A stretch of DNA of 33,163 nt from Phycisphaerales bacterium UBA3158 (GCA_002364555.1 DEYM01000064.1:4501-37663); one strand, 5' to 3'. Counted from the stretch's first letter, positions 23,983 to 32,075 are shown. The notes: generated from the letters alone by a model not told the origin. Numbers and translations are program-made.

Positions 23983-24561
23983 ATGGTTGCTCAAAAGACC
24001 AAGACAAGGCTCGAAGCCAAATATCAGGAAGAGATCACGCCAAAGCTCATGGAGAAGTTTGGCCTGCCCAATCTTCTGCAGCTGCCTCGTGTTTCCAAGA
24101 TCGTGGTCAACGTAGGTGTTGGTCGTCATCTTGAGAATCAGAAGCTCAAGCAGGACATCACTGATACGGTCATTTCGACTCTGACACAGATTTCCGGCCA
24201 GAAGCCGGTGCTTCGACTGGCCAAGAAATCAGTGGCCAACTTCAAGGTTCGTGAAGGTGCCCCTTCGGGATACATGGTGACTGTTCGCCGTGATCGCATG
24301 TGGCATTTCCTGGACCGACTCATGAACCTCGCCATGCCGCGAATTCGCGACTTCAGAGGTGTCAAGGCCGGGGCCTTTGATAAGGCTGGGAACTACTCGA
24401 TCGGATTGACCGAGCAGGGCATCTGGCCCGAGATCAATATGGCCCATGTCTCGTTCTCGCATGGAATGAATGTAAATATCTGCTTTGAGCGTTCTAATCC
24501 GGAGATGAGCCGGTTCCTCCTCGAGGAACTGGGCATGCCGTTTGAACGCAAGGACGACTGA
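23983..24561 (+). CDS. rplE: 50S ribosomal protein L5
   Basis: The 192-residue L5 binds 5S rRNA at the central protuberance. [43 protein letters not shown] and the [19 protein letters not shown] end are canonical. An excellent AGGAGG lies 7 nt before ATG 23983; a TTG at 23965 in the same frame is not the start. The N-terminal 15 residues are a polar extension common in larger L5 proteins. Confidence 0.98.
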   Translation: MVAQKTKTRLEAKYQEEITPKLMEKFGLPNLLQLPRVSKIVVNVGVGRHLENQKLKQDITDTVISTLTQISGQKPVLRLAKKSVANFKVREGAPSGYMVTVRRDRMWHFLDRLMNLAMPRIRDFRGVKAGAFDKAGNYSIGLTEQGIWPEINMAHVSFSHGMNVNICFERSNPEMSRFLLEELGMPFERKDD

Positions 24562-24584
24562 GGAAACGGAAGGGATTCAGCCAG

Positions 24585-24770
24585 ATGGCAAGTAAACGAG
24601 TCTTCGCACGAATGAATAAGACCCCAAAGTTCTCCACGCGCAAGCGTAATCGGTGTCAGATCACCGGTCGGAGCCGGGGTGTGTATCGAAAGTTCGGTGT
24701 CAGCAGAATCGTGCTGAGAGAGTTGGCGTTGCAGGGCAAGATCCCCGGAATGCGTAAGGCTAGTTGGTGA
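24585..24770 (+). CDS. rpsN: 30S ribosomal protein S14, short form lacking zinc ligands
   Basis: The 61-residue S14 has the length of the zinc-binding (C+) short class, ending in [11 protein letters not shown], with the [14 protein letters not shown] core. In C+ proteins the zinc ligands are Cys24, Cys27, Cys40 and Cys43. Here only Cys24 remains; the others are Thr27, Ser40 and Val43. The fold is presumably kept by packing instead of zinc. This differs from the usual zinc-free S14, which is about 100 residues long. GGAAGGGA lies upstream of ATG 24585. Confidence 0.97.
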   Translation: MASKRVFARMNKTPKFSTRKRNRCQITGRSRGVYRKFGVSRIVLRELALQGKIPGMRKASW

Positions 24771-24780
24771 ATCTCACCAT

Positions 24781-24798
24781 GAGGCACTCAAGTGCCTC
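24781..24798 (+). promoter_or_regulatory. Hairpin between rpsN and rpsH
   Basis: GAGGCAC (24781-24787) pairs perfectly with GTGCCTC (24792-24798) across a TCAA loop, a few nt before the AGGAG of rpsH. In E. coli S8 represses its operon through an RNA site further upstream; whether this hairpin has a similar role is unknown. Confidence 0.4.
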
Positions 24799-24810
24799 GA
24801 CCAGGAGCGA

Positions 24811-25212
24811 ATGATGTCACAACAGGACTTGACTGCAGACATGTTGACTCGAATCCGGAACGCAATCCGGAATCGAAGTGATGACGTGCGTTGTCTCAAC
24901 AACCGCCTTAATCGCGGTGTTGCGAAGGTGCTTCTCGAAGAGGGGTACATAAACCACTTTGAAATCATGGATAACGGCCGTGATGGTGTTCTTCGTGTGG
25001 ACCTCAAGTACGGGCCTCGTGGCGAGGAAGTCATTCGGTCGATTGATCGTGTCTCCAAGCCCGGCTGCCGGGTGTACAAGAAGGTCGACGAATTGCCACG
25101 CCCGCTTCAGGGTCTCGGTATTGCAGTCGTATCAACCAGTAAGGGCGTTCTCAGTGATCGTCGTTGTCGTGAAGAAAAGGTTGGCGGTGAATTGGTCGCC
25201 ATTGTTTCCTAG
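24811..25212 (+). CDS. rpsH: 30S ribosomal protein S8
   Basis: The 133-residue S8 binds the central domain of 16S rRNA. DMLTRIRNAIRN, VLLEEGYI, and the C-terminal GLGIAVVSTSKGVLSDRRCREEKVGGELVA with the STSKG motif are diagnostic. The N-terminus has tandem ATG codons, with AGGAG 4 nt upstream. Confidence 0.98.
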   Translation: MMSQQDLTADMLTRIRNAIRNRSDDVRCLNNRLNRGVAKVLLEEGYINHFEIMDNGRDGVLRVDLKYGPRGEEVIRSIDRVSKPGCRVYKKVDELPRPLQGLGIAVVSTSKGVLSDRRCREEKVGGELVAIVS

Positions 25213-25238
25213 ACGGGCCACGTCCCGAGGAAAGTGTT

Positions 25239-25799
25239 ATGTCCAGGATCGGTAAAAAACCAATCAGCGTGCCTTCCGGCGTCAACATCAAGGTTGATGA
25301 TCGGGCAAGGTCCATCGGTGTTTCGGGCCCCAAGGGGGATCTGAAGTTCGAATGGGTCGATGGCGTTTCCGTCAAGTTCGACGAAGGTGAGAAGAAGATC
25401 CAGTGCTCCATTCCGGAGTCCCAGCTGGGCCGTCGGGATCAGCGAGCTCAGTGGGGAACCACGAGAGCCAGGATCCAGAACATGGTGACAGGTGTTTCGG
25501 AAGGCTTCACGAGGAAGCTGAACATCGTCGGTGTCGGTTGGAATGCCAAGCTGCAAGGCAAGGGAATCCAGCTCAACGTCGGCTACTGCCACCCGGTCGA
25601 TCTGATGCCACCGGATGGTGTCCAGATTGAAATCGAGAACAACAACAGGATCACCCTGTCGGGTGCAGACAAGCATGCCGTCGGTCAGTTTGCCGCGGTC
25701 ATTCGTGATAAGCGTCGTCCGGAGCCTTACAACGGTAAGGGCATCCTCTACGAGGGCGAAGTGATCACGCGTAAGCAGGGCAAGGTATTCGGCGCTTAG
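25239..25799 (+). CDS. rplF: 50S ribosomal protein L6
   Basis: The 186-residue L6 sits by the factor-binding site. SRIGKKPISVPSGV, VTGVSEGFTRKLNIVGVGWNA and the C-terminal RRPEPYNGKGILYEGE are canonical. GAGGAAAG lies just upstream of ATG 25239. The gap after it has a run of seven T followed by GGCC-GGAG-GGCC, which places the rplR binding site in a small hairpin. Confidence 0.98.
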   Translation: MSRIGKKPISVPSGVNIKVDDRARSIGVSGPKGDLKFEWVDGVSVKFDEGEKKIQCSIPESQLGRRDQRAQWGTTRARIQNMVTGVSEGFTRKLNIVGVGWNAKLQGKGIQLNVGYCHPVDLMPPDGVQIEIENNNRITLSGADKHAVGQFAAVIRDKRRPEPYNGKGILYEGEVITRKQGKVFGA

Positions 25800-25836
25800 G
25801 TAGCCATTAGTTTTTTTCGGCCGGAGGGCCATTGTG

Positions 25837-26199
25837 ATGAATCGACTCAAACTCAAGAGAATTCGACGCCAGCGACGTCGCCTAGGGCGACGAAAGCGGA
25901 TCATGGGTGGGCCAGAGCGGCCTCGTCTGTGTGTTTTCCGAAGTGCCAAGCATATGTACGCCCAGATCGTCGACGATCTGAAGGGCGTCACCATCTGCTC
26001 GGCTTCTACGGTCGAAAAGGATGGCAAATCACCCAACGGCGGAAACGCTGGTTCGGCGGCAGAAGTCGGCAAGCGACTGGCTGAACGTGCATCAAGCGCT
26101 GGTGTATCTAACGTTATCTTCGATCGAAATGGATATCTCTATCACGGCCGCGTCAAAGCGTTGGCTGATGCGGCACGAGAAGGAGGACTGCGGTTCTGA
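25837..26199 (+). CDS. rplR: 50S ribosomal protein L18
   Basis: The 120-residue L18 binds 5S rRNA with L5. [20 protein letters not shown], the [41 protein letters not shown] end are diagnostic. GGAGGG lies 8 nt before ATG 25837; the GTG one codon earlier is a weaker choice. The N-terminal 20 residues are very Arg-rich, as usual. Confidence 0.97.
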   Translation: MNRLKLKRIRRQRRRLGRRKRIMGGPERPRLCVFRSAKHMYAQIVDDLKGVTICSASTVEKDGKSPNGGNAGSAAEVGKRLAERASSAGVSNVIFDRNGYLYHGRVKALADAAREGGLRF

Positions 26200-26213
26200 C
26201 CCCCGTCAGGACC

Positions 26214-26858
26214 GTGGTGAATGACACCATGGCTGAGATGCTAGAAGAATCAGGTGGAATCGAATCAACGACGGTCGGCGTGTATCGCACGGCCGCGACG
26301 GTAAAGGGCGGTCGCCGCTTTAGTTTCTCGTCGCTTGTTGTTGTCGGTGATCGGCACGGTCGTGTCGGGCTTGGATATGGCAAGGCCAATCATGTGCCTC
26401 CTGCCATTGAAAAGGCCCAGAAGCAGGCCAAGCGGGACATGCAGTTCTATCCATTGCAGGGCACGACGCTTCCACATGAAGTTGAAGGCCGCTTTGGAGC
26501 TTGTCGAGTCCGGCTTCTGCCGGCTTCGCCAGGAACGGGCGTCATCGCCGGTGCTGCCGTTCGTGCTGTACTGGAGATGCTTGGTGTGCAGGATTGCCTG
26601 ACCAAGTCCTTTGGTTCCAACAATCCCAAGAATCTGTGCAAGGCCGTGTTCAACGGTCTTGATGGACTTCGATCCAAGGACGACACCATGCGTCTTCGCG
26701 GCGTTGAGCTCGGCGAGACAATGGTCGAGGAATCCATTCGCAGAGGTGAGTCCTCAATGGGTACCAAGTCCGATGGATCCTCTTCGGATTCAGAGTCCAC
26801 GGCTGATGCAGTGGTCGAATCTGTCGAGGAAGTTTCCAAGGAGGAAGCGTCGTCATGA
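26214..26858 (+). CDS. rpsE: 30S ribosomal protein S5 with acidic tail
   Basis: The S5 of up to 214 residues takes part in decoding fidelity. VKGGRRFSFSSLVVVGDRHGRVGLGYGKA (about residues 30-58) and the PASPGTGVIAGAAVRAVLEMLGV domain (104-125) are canonical. After residue 178 a Ser/Glu/Asp-rich tail of about 36 residues is added, which is unusual. Starts at GTG 26214, GTG 26217 and ATG 26229 are all possible; AGGA is closest to the GTGs. The stop overlaps rplO (ATGA); L30, often encoded here, is missing. Confidence 0.96.
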   Translation: MVNDTMAEMLEESGGIESTTVGVYRTAATVKGGRRFSFSSLVVVGDRHGRVGLGYGKANHVPPAIEKAQKQAKRDMQFYPLQGTTLPHEVEGRFGACRVRLLPASPGTGVIAGAAVRAVLEMLGVQDCLTKSFGSNNPKNLCKAVFNGLDGLRSKDDTMRLRGVELGETMVEESIRRGESSMGTKSDGSSSDSESTADAVVESVEEVSKEEASS

Positions 26859-27334
26859 TGATTCACGACATCACCAGCAAGGTCGGCAAGCATCAATCCC
26901 GAAAGAGAGTCGGTCGAGGACACGGTAGTGGCCTGGGCAAGACTTCCGGTCGTGGACACAAGGGTGCTGGATCTCGTTCCGGATATTCACGAAAGCCCTC
27001 CTTCGAGGGTGGTCAGATGACCTGGACTCGTCGCATTCCCAAGCGGGGATTCACCAACAGCGCCTTCCGCAAGCACTATCACGTGGTCAATCTCCGCGTT
27101 CTCGAAGAGCGTGTGGAGGATGGAGCCGACATCACAGTCGAGGTCCTCTCGAATCTGGGCATCGTCCGTGATACGGATCTTCCCCTGAAGATCCTCGGCG
27201 ATGGCGAGATCACAAAGAAGTTTAACGTCACTGCTGCCAAGCTTTCAAAGTCGGCGGTTGCCAAGATTGAAGCGGCAGGCGGCAGTGTCACCGAGATTCC
27301 TTCCAAGAAGTGGGTTCGAACCAAGAAAGCATGA
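26855..27334 (+). CDS. rplO: 50S ribosomal protein L15
   Basis: The 159-residue L15 is a late-assembly protein. RKRVGRGHGSGLGKTSGRGHKGAGSRSGY and FEGGQMTWTRRIPKRGF are typical, and the C-terminal half ends in an Ala/Lys-rich ribosomal L18e-like domain. Tandem ATG codons lie at the rpsE stop, with AAGGAGG inside rpsE. Confidence 0.98.
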   Translation: MMIHDITSKVGKHQSRKRVGRGHGSGLGKTSGRGHKGAGSRSGYSRKPSFEGGQMTWTRRIPKRGFTNSAFRKHYHVVNLRVLEERVEDGADITVEVLSNLGIVRDTDLPLKILGDGEITKKFNVTAAKLSKSAVAKIEAAGGSVTEIPSKKWVRTKKA

Positions 27335-27355
27335 ACAACCTTCCCTGAAGGTTGT
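27335..27355 (+). promoter_or_regulatory. Hairpin between rplO and secY
   Basis: ACAACCTTC (27335-27343) pairs perfectly with GAAGGTTGT (27347-27355) over nine base pairs with a CCT loop, directly after the rplO stop and 12 nt before secY. There is no T-run, so it probably attenuates, stabilises or guides processing rather than ending transcription. Confidence 0.5.
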
Positions 27356-27367
27356 CGGAACTGATCG

Positions 27368-28762
27368 ATGCTCAAAGCACTTGCCAACGTGTTCTTGATT
27401 CCGGAGTTGAGGAACAGAGTCCTCTTCACGCTCGGGATGATTGCGATCTATCGGATCGGATTCTGGATCCCGCTGGTCGGTGTTGATCAGCAGGCTCTGA
27501 AGGATGCCGCATCGAAGGCTTCCGAAGGTGGTAGCGGCTGGGGTCAGCTGCTCGACTACGTGTCAATCTTCTCGGGTGGATCCCTTCAGCAATCGACGAT
27601 CTTCGGCCTGGGCATCATGCCCTATATCACGGCTTCGATCATCTTCCAGCTTCTTCAGAGTGCGGTTCCCCGACTTCAGGAACTCAAGAAGGAAGGTGCG
27701 AGCGGCCAGCAGAAGATCACCGAATGGACCCGTTACGCGACGGTCGCCATGTGCCTCATCCAGGGGTTCATGTGGCTCAAGTTCCTCATTGCCCAGGGCC
27801 TCGTTCGTCCGGAGTTTCTCACGGCTTCCACAACGCTCGCGTTCTATCTTTCGGGTGTCGCCGCCTTGACTGCAGGAAGTGTCTTCCTGATGTGGCTTGG
27901 CGAACAGATCGACAAGTATGGAATCGGAAACGGCGTTTCCCTTATTCTCACCGCGGGCATCATTTCGCAGATGCCAAATGCTGTGGCCTATCTTGTGGCC
28001 GAGACCGATCTGTCGCTGCAGGCGACTGAAGGCAGCATCGGCATCGTCGGAATCCTGTTCCTCGTTGCAGCCTTCGTGATCGTCGTGGCCGGTTCGATTC
28101 TGATCACCGTGGCACAGCGGCGAATACCGATCCAGCAGGCCCGCCATACTCGTGGTCGCAAGACCTATGGTGGCCAGCGACACTATCTGCCGCTTCGTGT
28201 GAACCACGCGGGCGTCATGCCGATCATCTTCGCCAGTTCGCTGCTGATCTTCCCCGCGACATTCCTGGGCTATCTCAGCTCATCGGTTTCGCCGGAAGCG
28301 CCGGCCTGGTGGCAGACGTTCGTGATCTTCCTGAACTCCAATTTCCAGTTCGGCGAATATCCATACATCGTCTGCGAGATCATCCTGATCTACTTCTTCA
28401 GCTACTTCTGGACGACCGTCGTGTTCAGTCCGGATGAGATGTCGCAGCAACTCAGGGAGAACGGAAGCTTCATTCCGGGTCTTCGTCCCGGTCCCAGGAC
28501 TGCAGAGTATCTGGAGACTGTTGTTGAACGAATCACCTACGTTGGTGCGGGCTTTCTGGCGGTCATCGCCGTCATCCCGTCGATGGTCGCCCGATACATG
28601 GACATACCGTTCTTCGTAGCGAGCTTCCTTGGTGGAACGGGACTGCTGATCGTGGTGAGCGTCGGGCTCGACTTCATCCAGCGTATTGAAGCGAATCTAT
28701 TGATGAGAAATTACTCCGGGTTCCTCGGGTCCAACGACTCGAACAAGCCGGGAAGAGGATAG
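27368..28762 (+). CDS. secY: Protein translocase subunit SecY
   Basis: The 464-residue channel of the Sec translocon has ten hydrophobic segments. [24 protein letters not shown] starts TM1, [19 protein letters not shown] is TM2, and [14 protein letters not shown] lies in the middle. The cytoplasmic loop RRIPIQQA and the later SFIPGLRPG are canonical. Short Gly/Ser-rich insertions occur near residue 50. The start is ATG 27368 with GGAA upstream. It is followed by infA, not by adk or map as in many bacteria. Confidence 0.98.
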   Translation: MLKALANVFLIPELRNRVLFTLGMIAIYRIGFWIPLVGVDQQALKDAASKASEGGSGWGQLLDYVSIFSGGSLQQSTIFGLGIMPYITASIIFQLLQSAVPRLQELKKEGASGQQKITEWTRYATVAMCLIQGFMWLKFLIAQGLVRPEFLTASTTLAFYLSGVAALTAGSVFLMWLGEQIDKYGIGNGVSLILTAGIISQMPNAVAYLVAETDLSLQATEGSIGIVGILFLVAAFVIVVAGSILITVAQRRIPIQQARHTRGRKTYGGQRHYLPLRVNHAGVMPIIFASSLLIFPATFLGYLSSSVSPEAPAWWQTFVIFLNSNFQFGEYPYIVCEIILIYFFSYFWTTVVFSPDEMSQQLRENGSFIPGLRPGPRTAEYLETVVERITYVGAGFLAVIAVIPSMVARYMDIPFFVASFLGGTGLLIVVSVGLDFIQRIEANLLMRNYSGFLGSNDSNKPGRG

Positions 28763-28784
28763 GGACCGAGTAACCGGGAGCAGC

Positions 28785-29000
28785 ATGGCCAAAGAAGAAA
28801 AGATCACCCTTGACGCAGTTGTTACAGAGGCTTTGCCTGATACTCGATTCAAGGTCGAGTTGGAAAACGGGCAGGAGATTCTCGCTTACATCAGCGGTCG
28901 AATGCGGAAGTTCTACATCCGAATTCTTCCAGGGGACAAGGTCAAGGTCGAGTTGAGCCCCTATGACATGACGAAAGGCCGAATCGTCTATCGCCAGTGA
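28785..29000 (+). CDS. infA: Translation initiation factor IF-1
   Basis: The 71-residue OB-fold factor blocks the A site during initiation. [54 protein letters not shown] covers nearly the entire family pattern. GGGAGC lies 5 nt before ATG 28785. It keeps the common secY-infA-rpmJ order. Confidence 0.98.
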   Translation: MAKEEKITLDAVVTEALPDTRFKVELENGQEILAYISGRMRKFYIRILPGDKVKVELSPYDMTKGRIVYRQ

Positions 29001-29027
29001 TGATCGGCAGAGAGAACGGGTAAACGC

Positions 29028-29144
29028 ATGAAAGTAAAAAGCAGTATTCGACGCAAGACAACGGATTGCCAGATCGTGATCCGAAAGGGAAAGCGTTACA
29101 TCATCAACAAGAAGAATCCGAGGCTTAAGCAACGCCAGGGTTGA
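29028..29144 (+). CDS. rpmJ: 50S ribosomal protein L36, zinc-ligand-poor form
   Basis: The 38-residue protein aligns with L36 over its full length, from MKVKSSIRR to the NPRLKQRQG end. Standard L36 binds zinc with Cys11, Cys14, Cys27 and His33; here the positions are Thr11, Cys14, Asn27 and Leu33. It therefore looks like a zinc-independent form. It sits between infA and rpsM, the normal place. A GATCC-TATC-GGATC hairpin (29143-29156) begins inside its stop codon. Confidence 0.95.
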   Translation: MKVKSSIRRKTTDCQIVIRKGKRYIINKKNPRLKQRQG

Positions 29145-29186
29145 TCCTATCGGATCGACTCCCCGGCCTCGGAAGGAGCGCATGAG

Positions 29187-29564
29187 ATGCCACGTATTGC
29201 AGGTGTCGATATTCCAGAACGTAAGAAGGTGCGATATGCCCTTCGATATATCCATGGCATTGGCCCCAAGTTCGCTGATGAGATTCTTGCCAAGGCAGGG
29301 GTTGATCCGGACAAGAAGGCCTCGGAGCTCACTGAGCCGGATGTCAGCCAGATCGCCACGGTCATCGACGAGGGTTATATCGTCGAAGGTGCCCTGAAGC
29401 GGCAGGTTGCTCAGAACATCCAGCGTCTGAGAGACATTCGTTCCTATCGCGGTGATCGCCATCGTCGCGGACTTCCTACTCGTGGGCAGAGAACAAAGTG
29501 CAATGCCCGCACCAGGAAGGGACGTGCCAAGACCGTCGCTGGTAAGAAGGGCGTGAAGGGTTGA
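29187..29564 (+). CDS. rpsM: 30S ribosomal protein S13
   Basis: The 125-residue S13 touches tRNA and the 50S head bridge. [26 protein letters not shown], the [26 protein letters not shown]-terminal region and [11 protein letters not shown] are diagnostic. AAGGAG lies 8 nt before ATG 29187. A small insertion around residue 55-60 is ordinary. Confidence 0.98.
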   Translation: MPRIAGVDIPERKKVRYALRYIHGIGPKFADEILAKAGVDPDKKASELTEPDVSQIATVIDEGYIVEGALKRQVAQNIQRLRDIRSYRGDRHRRGLPTRGQRTKCNARTRKGRAKTVAGKKGVKG

Positions 29565-29614
29565 TCCCGGATCGCATGAACGGGGTCTGAATCGATCCCA
29601 CCATTTGAACGCAA

Positions 29615-29644
29615 GGTTCCTGCCCTTCATTGGGAGAAGGAACC
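29615..29644 (+). promoter_or_regulatory. Hairpin between rpsM and rpsK
   Basis: GGTTCC (29615-29620) pairs with GGAACC (29639-29644), with an inner CCC/GGG (29623-29625 with 29632-29634). A second pairing, GGATCG 29569 with CGATCC 29593, lies just before it. The pair occupy the 105-nt gap before rpsK. Confidence 0.45.
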
Positions 29645-29669
29645 GTTGAAGCGAGGAAATGAGTTCGTT

Positions 29670-30041
29670 ATGAGCAAGAAGAAGCTACGTCGCAACATCA
29701 TCAAGGCCATCGTGCATGTCCACGCGAGTTTCAACAACACGATCGTGACATTCACCGATGTCAGTGGTGAGACACTCTGCTGGGACTCCGCTGGAACCGT
29801 CGGTTTCAAAGGGGCTCGAAAGGCCACACCATTCGCCGCCACTCGTGCGGCTGAACGTTCCGCCAACAAGGCGAAGCGCATGGGTGTTCGTGAAGTCGAG
29901 GTTCGCATCAAGGGCCCCGGCTCTGGTCGTGAAGCCGCCGTCACGGGTTTGGATCATGCCGGTCTGACCATCACGGCCGTCGAAGACCACACGCCCATCC
30001 CGCACAATGGATGTCGTGCCCGCAAGCAGCGTCGAGTCTGA
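29670..30041 (+). CDS. rpsK: 30S ribosomal protein S11
   Basis: The 123-residue S11 is at the mRNA exit platform. [33 protein letters not shown], and the C-terminal [16 protein letters not shown] with the NGCR motif are diagnostic. The frame continues to a TTG at 29646; ATG 29670 gives the usual MSKKK-like start. A four-codon frame beginning at 29659 ends over this ATG. rpsD does not follow. Confidence 0.97.
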   Translation: MSKKKLRRNIIKAIVHVHASFNNTIVTFTDVSGETLCWDSAGTVGFKGARKATPFAATRAAERSANKAKRMGVREVEVRIKGPGSGREAAVTGLDHAGLTITAVEDHTPIPHNGCRARKQRRV

Positions 30042-30066
30042 TACGAGATTCCCGAACAGAAACCAA

Positions 30067-30085
30067 GGCTGGCATGTGACCAGCC
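30067..30085 (+). promoter_or_regulatory. Hairpin between rpsK and rpoA
   Basis: GGCTGG (30067-30072) pairs with CCAGCC (30080-30085) over a 7-nt loop. It lies in the 148-nt gap where rpsD (S4) is found in many operons. An open frame crosses the gap but is a continuation of noise, not S4. Confidence 0.4.
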
Positions 30086-30189
30086 GACTGCCTGGATGCA
30101 GAAGACGATCGCCACAAGGTGGCAGCGATTCGTCGAGAGATCCGGCAGCATGCTGAAGCAGACAAGTCCACCTGATTGGAAAGATAGAT

Positions 30190-31218
30190 ATGCATATTCG
30201 CTGGAGAGGATTGGAACTTCCCGCTCGCGTCGATCAGGATGCGAGTTCAAAGACCGATGGCTTTGGACGATTCGTCGTCGAGCCGTTCGAGCGGGGTTTC
30301 GGAACGACCATCGGCAACAGCCTTCGTCGTATTCTGCTGAGCAGCATCGAAGGTGCTGCCATCACCGGCATCACGATCAAGGGTGTCGAACACGAGTTCA
30401 CGACCATGCCAGGTGTCATGGAGGACGTGACAGACCTGATTCTCAACCTCAAGGGTGTTGTGGTCAGCATGGACGGCGATGTCAATGATTCAAGGATCAT
30501 GAAGCTTTCGGCCAGTGGGCCCGGCGAGGTCAAGGCCGATCTCATCGAAGCCGATCCCAGCATCACGATCCACAATCCGGATCATGTGATCGCCACGCTC
30601 ACCGACGATGTCTCACTCGAAATCGAGTTGATCGTCCGACGTGGTCGTGGATACGAGCCCGCATCGGACAAGTACACCAGAAGCAGTGATGACCAGGTGA
30701 TCGGTGAAATCCCGATGGACTCGGTCTTCAGCCCTGTTCAGCGTGTCCGATACCGCGTCGAGGACACTCGTGTCGGCCAGAAGACCAACTATGACCGTCT
30801 GGTCATCGATGTCTGGACCGATGGAACGATCACTCCCGACATGGCGCTGGTCGAATCGGCCAAGATCCTCCGAAAGCATCTGAACCCATTCGTTCAGTTT
30901 GGTGAAATCGGAACGAGCGTCGTTTCCGAGGAAGCAGCTGCCGTGGCTGCCGTCGATGAGGAGTTGATCAACAAGCTCAACATGTCCGTCATGGATCTTG
31001 ATCTGACGGTCAGAGCCAACAACTGCCTCGAGACCGCTCAGGTCGAGACGGTTGCCGAGCTTGTTGTGAGAGATGAGGCTTCGTTGCTCGCTGTTCGCAG
31101 CTTCGGCAAGACCTCCCTTCGTGAAGTAAAGAAGAAGCTGGAAGATCTTGGTCTTTCGCTCGGGATGCAACTTCCCGAGGGCTACCAGGCACCTGAAAGT
31201 ACGATTGCACCACACTGA
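30190..31218 (+). CDS. rpoA: RNA polymerase alpha subunit
   Basis: The 342-residue alpha subunit nucleates polymerase assembly. The N-terminal domain has FVVEPFERGFGTTIGNSLRRILLSSIEG (residues about 28-55), the TMPGVMEDV segment, and NYDRLVIDVWTDGTITP. The C-terminal DNA-binding domain runs about 270-325, with RANNCLETAQVETVAELV and the SFGKTSLREVKKKLEDLGL helix. GGAAAG lies 6 nt before ATG 30190. The length is normal. Confidence 0.98.
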   Translation: MHIRWRGLELPARVDQDASSKTDGFGRFVVEPFERGFGTTIGNSLRRILLSSIEGAAITGITIKGVEHEFTTMPGVMEDVTDLILNLKGVVVSMDGDVNDSRIMKLSASGPGEVKADLIEADPSITIHNPDHVIATLTDDVSLEIELIVRRGRGYEPASDKYTRSSDDQVIGEIPMDSVFSPVQRVRYRVEDTRVGQKTNYDRLVIDVWTDGTITPDMALVESAKILRKHLNPFVQFGEIGTSVVSEEAAAVAAVDEELINKLNMSVMDLDLTVRANNCLETAQVETVAELVVRDEASLLAVRSFGKTSLREVKKKLEDLGLSLGMQLPEGYQAPESTIAPH

Positions 31219-31230
31219 TGGTGTTGAGGA

Positions 31231-31249
31231 CCGGGCGATGATCGTCCGG
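31231..31249 (+). promoter_or_regulatory. Hairpin between rpoA and rplQ
   Basis: CCGGGCG (31231-31237) pairs with CGTCCGG (31243-31249) over seven base pairs including one G-U, with a 5-nt loop. It lies just before the AGGAG of rplQ. Confidence 0.4.
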
Positions 31250-31265
31250 ATCCAGGAGTAGGATC

Positions 31266-31958
31266 ATGCGTAATCGAATTCATGGAAAACAGTTGAATCG
31301 AACCAGTGCCCATCGTCGGGCAATGCTTCGAAATCTCGCAGCCGGGCTGTTCGAGCACGGTCAGATCGAGACCACTCGCCCAAAGGCCAAGGCTGTTCAA
31401 CCATTCATTGAGAAGCTGATCACGACAGCCAAGCGTGGCACTTTCCACGCTCGGCGACAGGTCGAATCGAGCCTGACGGATCGAAAGATCCACAGTTGGG
31501 TTGCCGATCCGAATGTGCGTGACTCGGCGAAGGAAAATCCATTCTTCGATCTCCCTAACGAGGAGGACATCAAGTTCAATCGTTACGGCGATGTCAAGAA
31601 GGCTCCACGGCTTGTCCAGCATGTCATGACCAAGATCGCACCGCGATTCGCTGATCGTGACGGTGGCTACACCAGAATCGTCAGTACCGGACGTCATCGT
31701 CTTGGTGATGGTGCTGATCTGGTCGTGCTTCAACTGGTCGGCGAAGAGAGTGGCCCTGAGATCGGTGGGGGGACCTCCGGTCGTCGCCGACAGGCCGATC
31801 GAAGAACAGCCTTTGCCAAGGGTCTTGGTGGAGCGGCTGCTGCCGTCGAAGAGGCTCCTGCAGAAGAGCCGCCAGCCGAAGAGGCGGCGGAAGCCCCGGC
31901 TGAGCCAGTCTCCGAGGTCGATTCCGATACCGGAGCCGAGGAAGACAAGAAGGACTGA
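31266..31958 (+). CDS. rplQ: 50S ribosomal protein L17, extended
   Basis: The 230-residue L17 is about 100 residues longer than E. coli L17. The start MRNRIHGKQLNRTSAHRRAMLRNLA and ETTRPKAKAVQPFIEKLI are canonical, as is IAPRFADRDGGYTRI at residues 124-138. An insertion of about 30 residues (78-112) separates the two parts. After residue 165 a basic patch (GRRRQADRR) is followed by a 40-residue Ala/Glu/Pro tail. AGGAG lies upstream of ATG 31266. It is the last gene of the operon. Confidence 0.97.
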   Translation: MRNRIHGKQLNRTSAHRRAMLRNLAAGLFEHGQIETTRPKAKAVQPFIEKLITTAKRGTFHARRQVESSLTDRKIHSWVADPNVRDSAKENPFFDLPNEEDIKFNRYGDVKKAPRLVQHVMTKIAPRFADRDGGYTRIVSTGRHRLGDGADLVVLQLVGEESGPEIGGGTSGRRRQADRRTAFAKGLGGAAAAVEEAPAEEPPAEEAAEAPAEPVSEVDSDTGAEEDKKD

Positions 31959-31992
31959 TTCGCGTTTCCTTCAATCCAAGCTACACGTGATG

Positions 31993-32021
31993 CCACCCCT
32001 TCCAGCTGCTGGAGGGGGTGG
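31993..32021 (+). terminator. Terminator of the ribosomal operon
   Basis: A 13-bp stem (31993-32005 with 32009-32021, one G-U pair) closes a CTG loop 35 nt after the rplQ stop. It is the most stable hairpin in the window. The following T content is only moderate. Confidence 0.75.
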
Positions 32022-32059
32022 TTCCATAGGTGGGGTGAGCTTAGTTTTCTGCGCCGAGA

Positions 32060-32065
32060 TACACT
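32060..32065 (+). promoter_or_regulatory. TACACT -10-like box before pheS
   Basis: TACACT ends 10 nt before ATG 32076 (4 nt before an in-frame GTG at 32070). It follows the operon terminator, so pheS probably has its own transcript with almost no leader. No Shine-Dalgarno sequence is visible. Confidence 0.4.
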
Positions 32066-32075
32066 GTCCGTGCCC

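Noticed and set aside
29659..29673. Four-codon mini-frame ending over the rpsK start
   Set aside because: The GAGGA before it is only 1 nt from its ATG, too close; it is more likely chance overlap than a coupling peptide.
30042..30189. Possible remnant of rpsD between rpsK and rpoA
   Set aside because: No frame resembles S4; the stretch reads as an untranslated spacer with a hairpin.
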